Made by a program: the position numbers and the translations under genes. From Ricordea florida (Eukaryota > Cnidaria > Anthozoa > Corallimorpharia > Ricordeidae), in contig OX453280.1 of the NCBI GenBank assembly GCA_949710005.1, positions 10,737,605-10,801,604 on the forward strand: a stretch of DNA of 64,000 nucleotides, in the 5' to 3' direction. The notes beneath the pieces were generated by a model. It was not told the DNA's origin. It saw nothing but the letters and a program-made list of their open reading frames with translations, and did not search any database. How positions within the stretch are numbered: the first letter of the stretch is position 1; every line of letters starts with the position of its first letter. Of the stretch, positions 63,947 through 64,000 are shown in pieces.

Positions 63947-64000
63947 ATGGAAGAATACAATAGAATTTATCCACAAGTTCCTATGAATGAGGATCCAAAT
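63947..64000 (+). CDS. Polinton late gene, 5' end only (runs off the window)
   Basis: MEEYNRIYPQVPMNEDPN starts 29 nt after a TTTAAAGATT box. The truncated relative at 63,448 shows that the protein continues RLQKS...LQKEIKHYDDVSK. I recall proteins with KEIEHYR-type helices followed by a glycine-rich hydrophobic segment in cnidarian Polintons. The rest lies outside the window. Confidence 0.55.
   Translation, partial: MEEYNRIYPQVPMNEDPN

Larger units (their letters stand above)
48577..64000 (+). mobile_element. Polinton/Maverick (adintovirus-like) element, right end outside the window
   Basis: Protein-primed-type DNA polymerase B, retroviral-type integrase, double jelly-roll-type capsid protein and FtsK/A32-type packaging ATPase occur together. 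With a set of small late genes, these are the hallmark of Polintons. Layout: polymerase (plus) and integrase (minus) converge at 52,942. Integrase and capsid genes diverge at about 58,340. All later genes are on the plus strand. A maturation protease is not seen and may lie to the right. The copy carries stops and frameshifts in polymerase, integrase and one late gene, and a Ty3 insertion. Confidence 0.9.

Noticed and set aside
1-64000. tRNA or rRNA genes
   Set aside because: I scanned for the usual tRNA arm motifs and rRNA-like conserved blocks and saw none. A covariance-model search would be needed to be sure.

Overview
The window looks like intron-containing animal DNA, most likely from an anthozoan cnidarian (probably a stony coral). 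The evidence is AT-rich introns with GT/AG borders, a trypsin fused to ShKT domains, and a dense load of L2, CR1-like, Penelope, Ty3, MITE and Polinton sequences. There is no bacterial gene layout. The organism is inferred from gene and repeat content only.

Left part (1-22,700). Three related blocks (A 1-1,117 inverted; C 4,912-6,165; B 10,617-12,315) carry copies of a small host gene of unknown function. Copy B holds a 202-codon exon, and the copies share a 66-codon terminal exon. A separate exon at 7,930-8,354 resembles an N-terminal domain common in cnidarian TRADD/NLR-like proteins. A decayed Ty3 element (12,316-16,612, minus strand) has landed in block B. Downstream, four phase-matched mini-exons plus a possible terminal exon (16,795-18,247) mark another host gene. 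Several MITEs and hairpins follow.

Middle (22,700-48,400). A 10-bp minisatellite of about 2.2 kb is split by a truncated L2 LINE. Next come an intron-containing gene with a DDE-transposase-like domain (29,049-32,720), a convergent chromodomain gene (minus, 32,862-33,667), a long foldback element, and a secreted trypsin with two ShKT domains (35,610-39,755). A nearly full-length but broken CR1-like LINE (40,730-44,217) and a head-to-head pair of Penelope-like elements follow, one of them hit by a MITE.

Right part (48,577-64,000, running off the end). This is a Polinton/Maverick (adintovirus-like) element. The family-B DNA polymerase (plus) and the retroviral-type integrase (minus) converge. 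A compact plus-strand array then holds the major capsid protein, the packaging ATPase, and at least eight small genes, several with predicted membrane segments. A Ty3 retrotransposon with two 152-bp LTRs that read as identical and a 5-bp target duplication sits inside the integrase gene. Polymerase, integrase and one late gene carry premature stops, so this copy is not intact. The most striking feature is a shared (T/C)TTAAA box, usually TTTAAAGATT, about 30 nt upstream of the start codon of the element's plus-strand genes. It often overlaps the stop codon of the gene before. It looks like a private, virus-style promoter.
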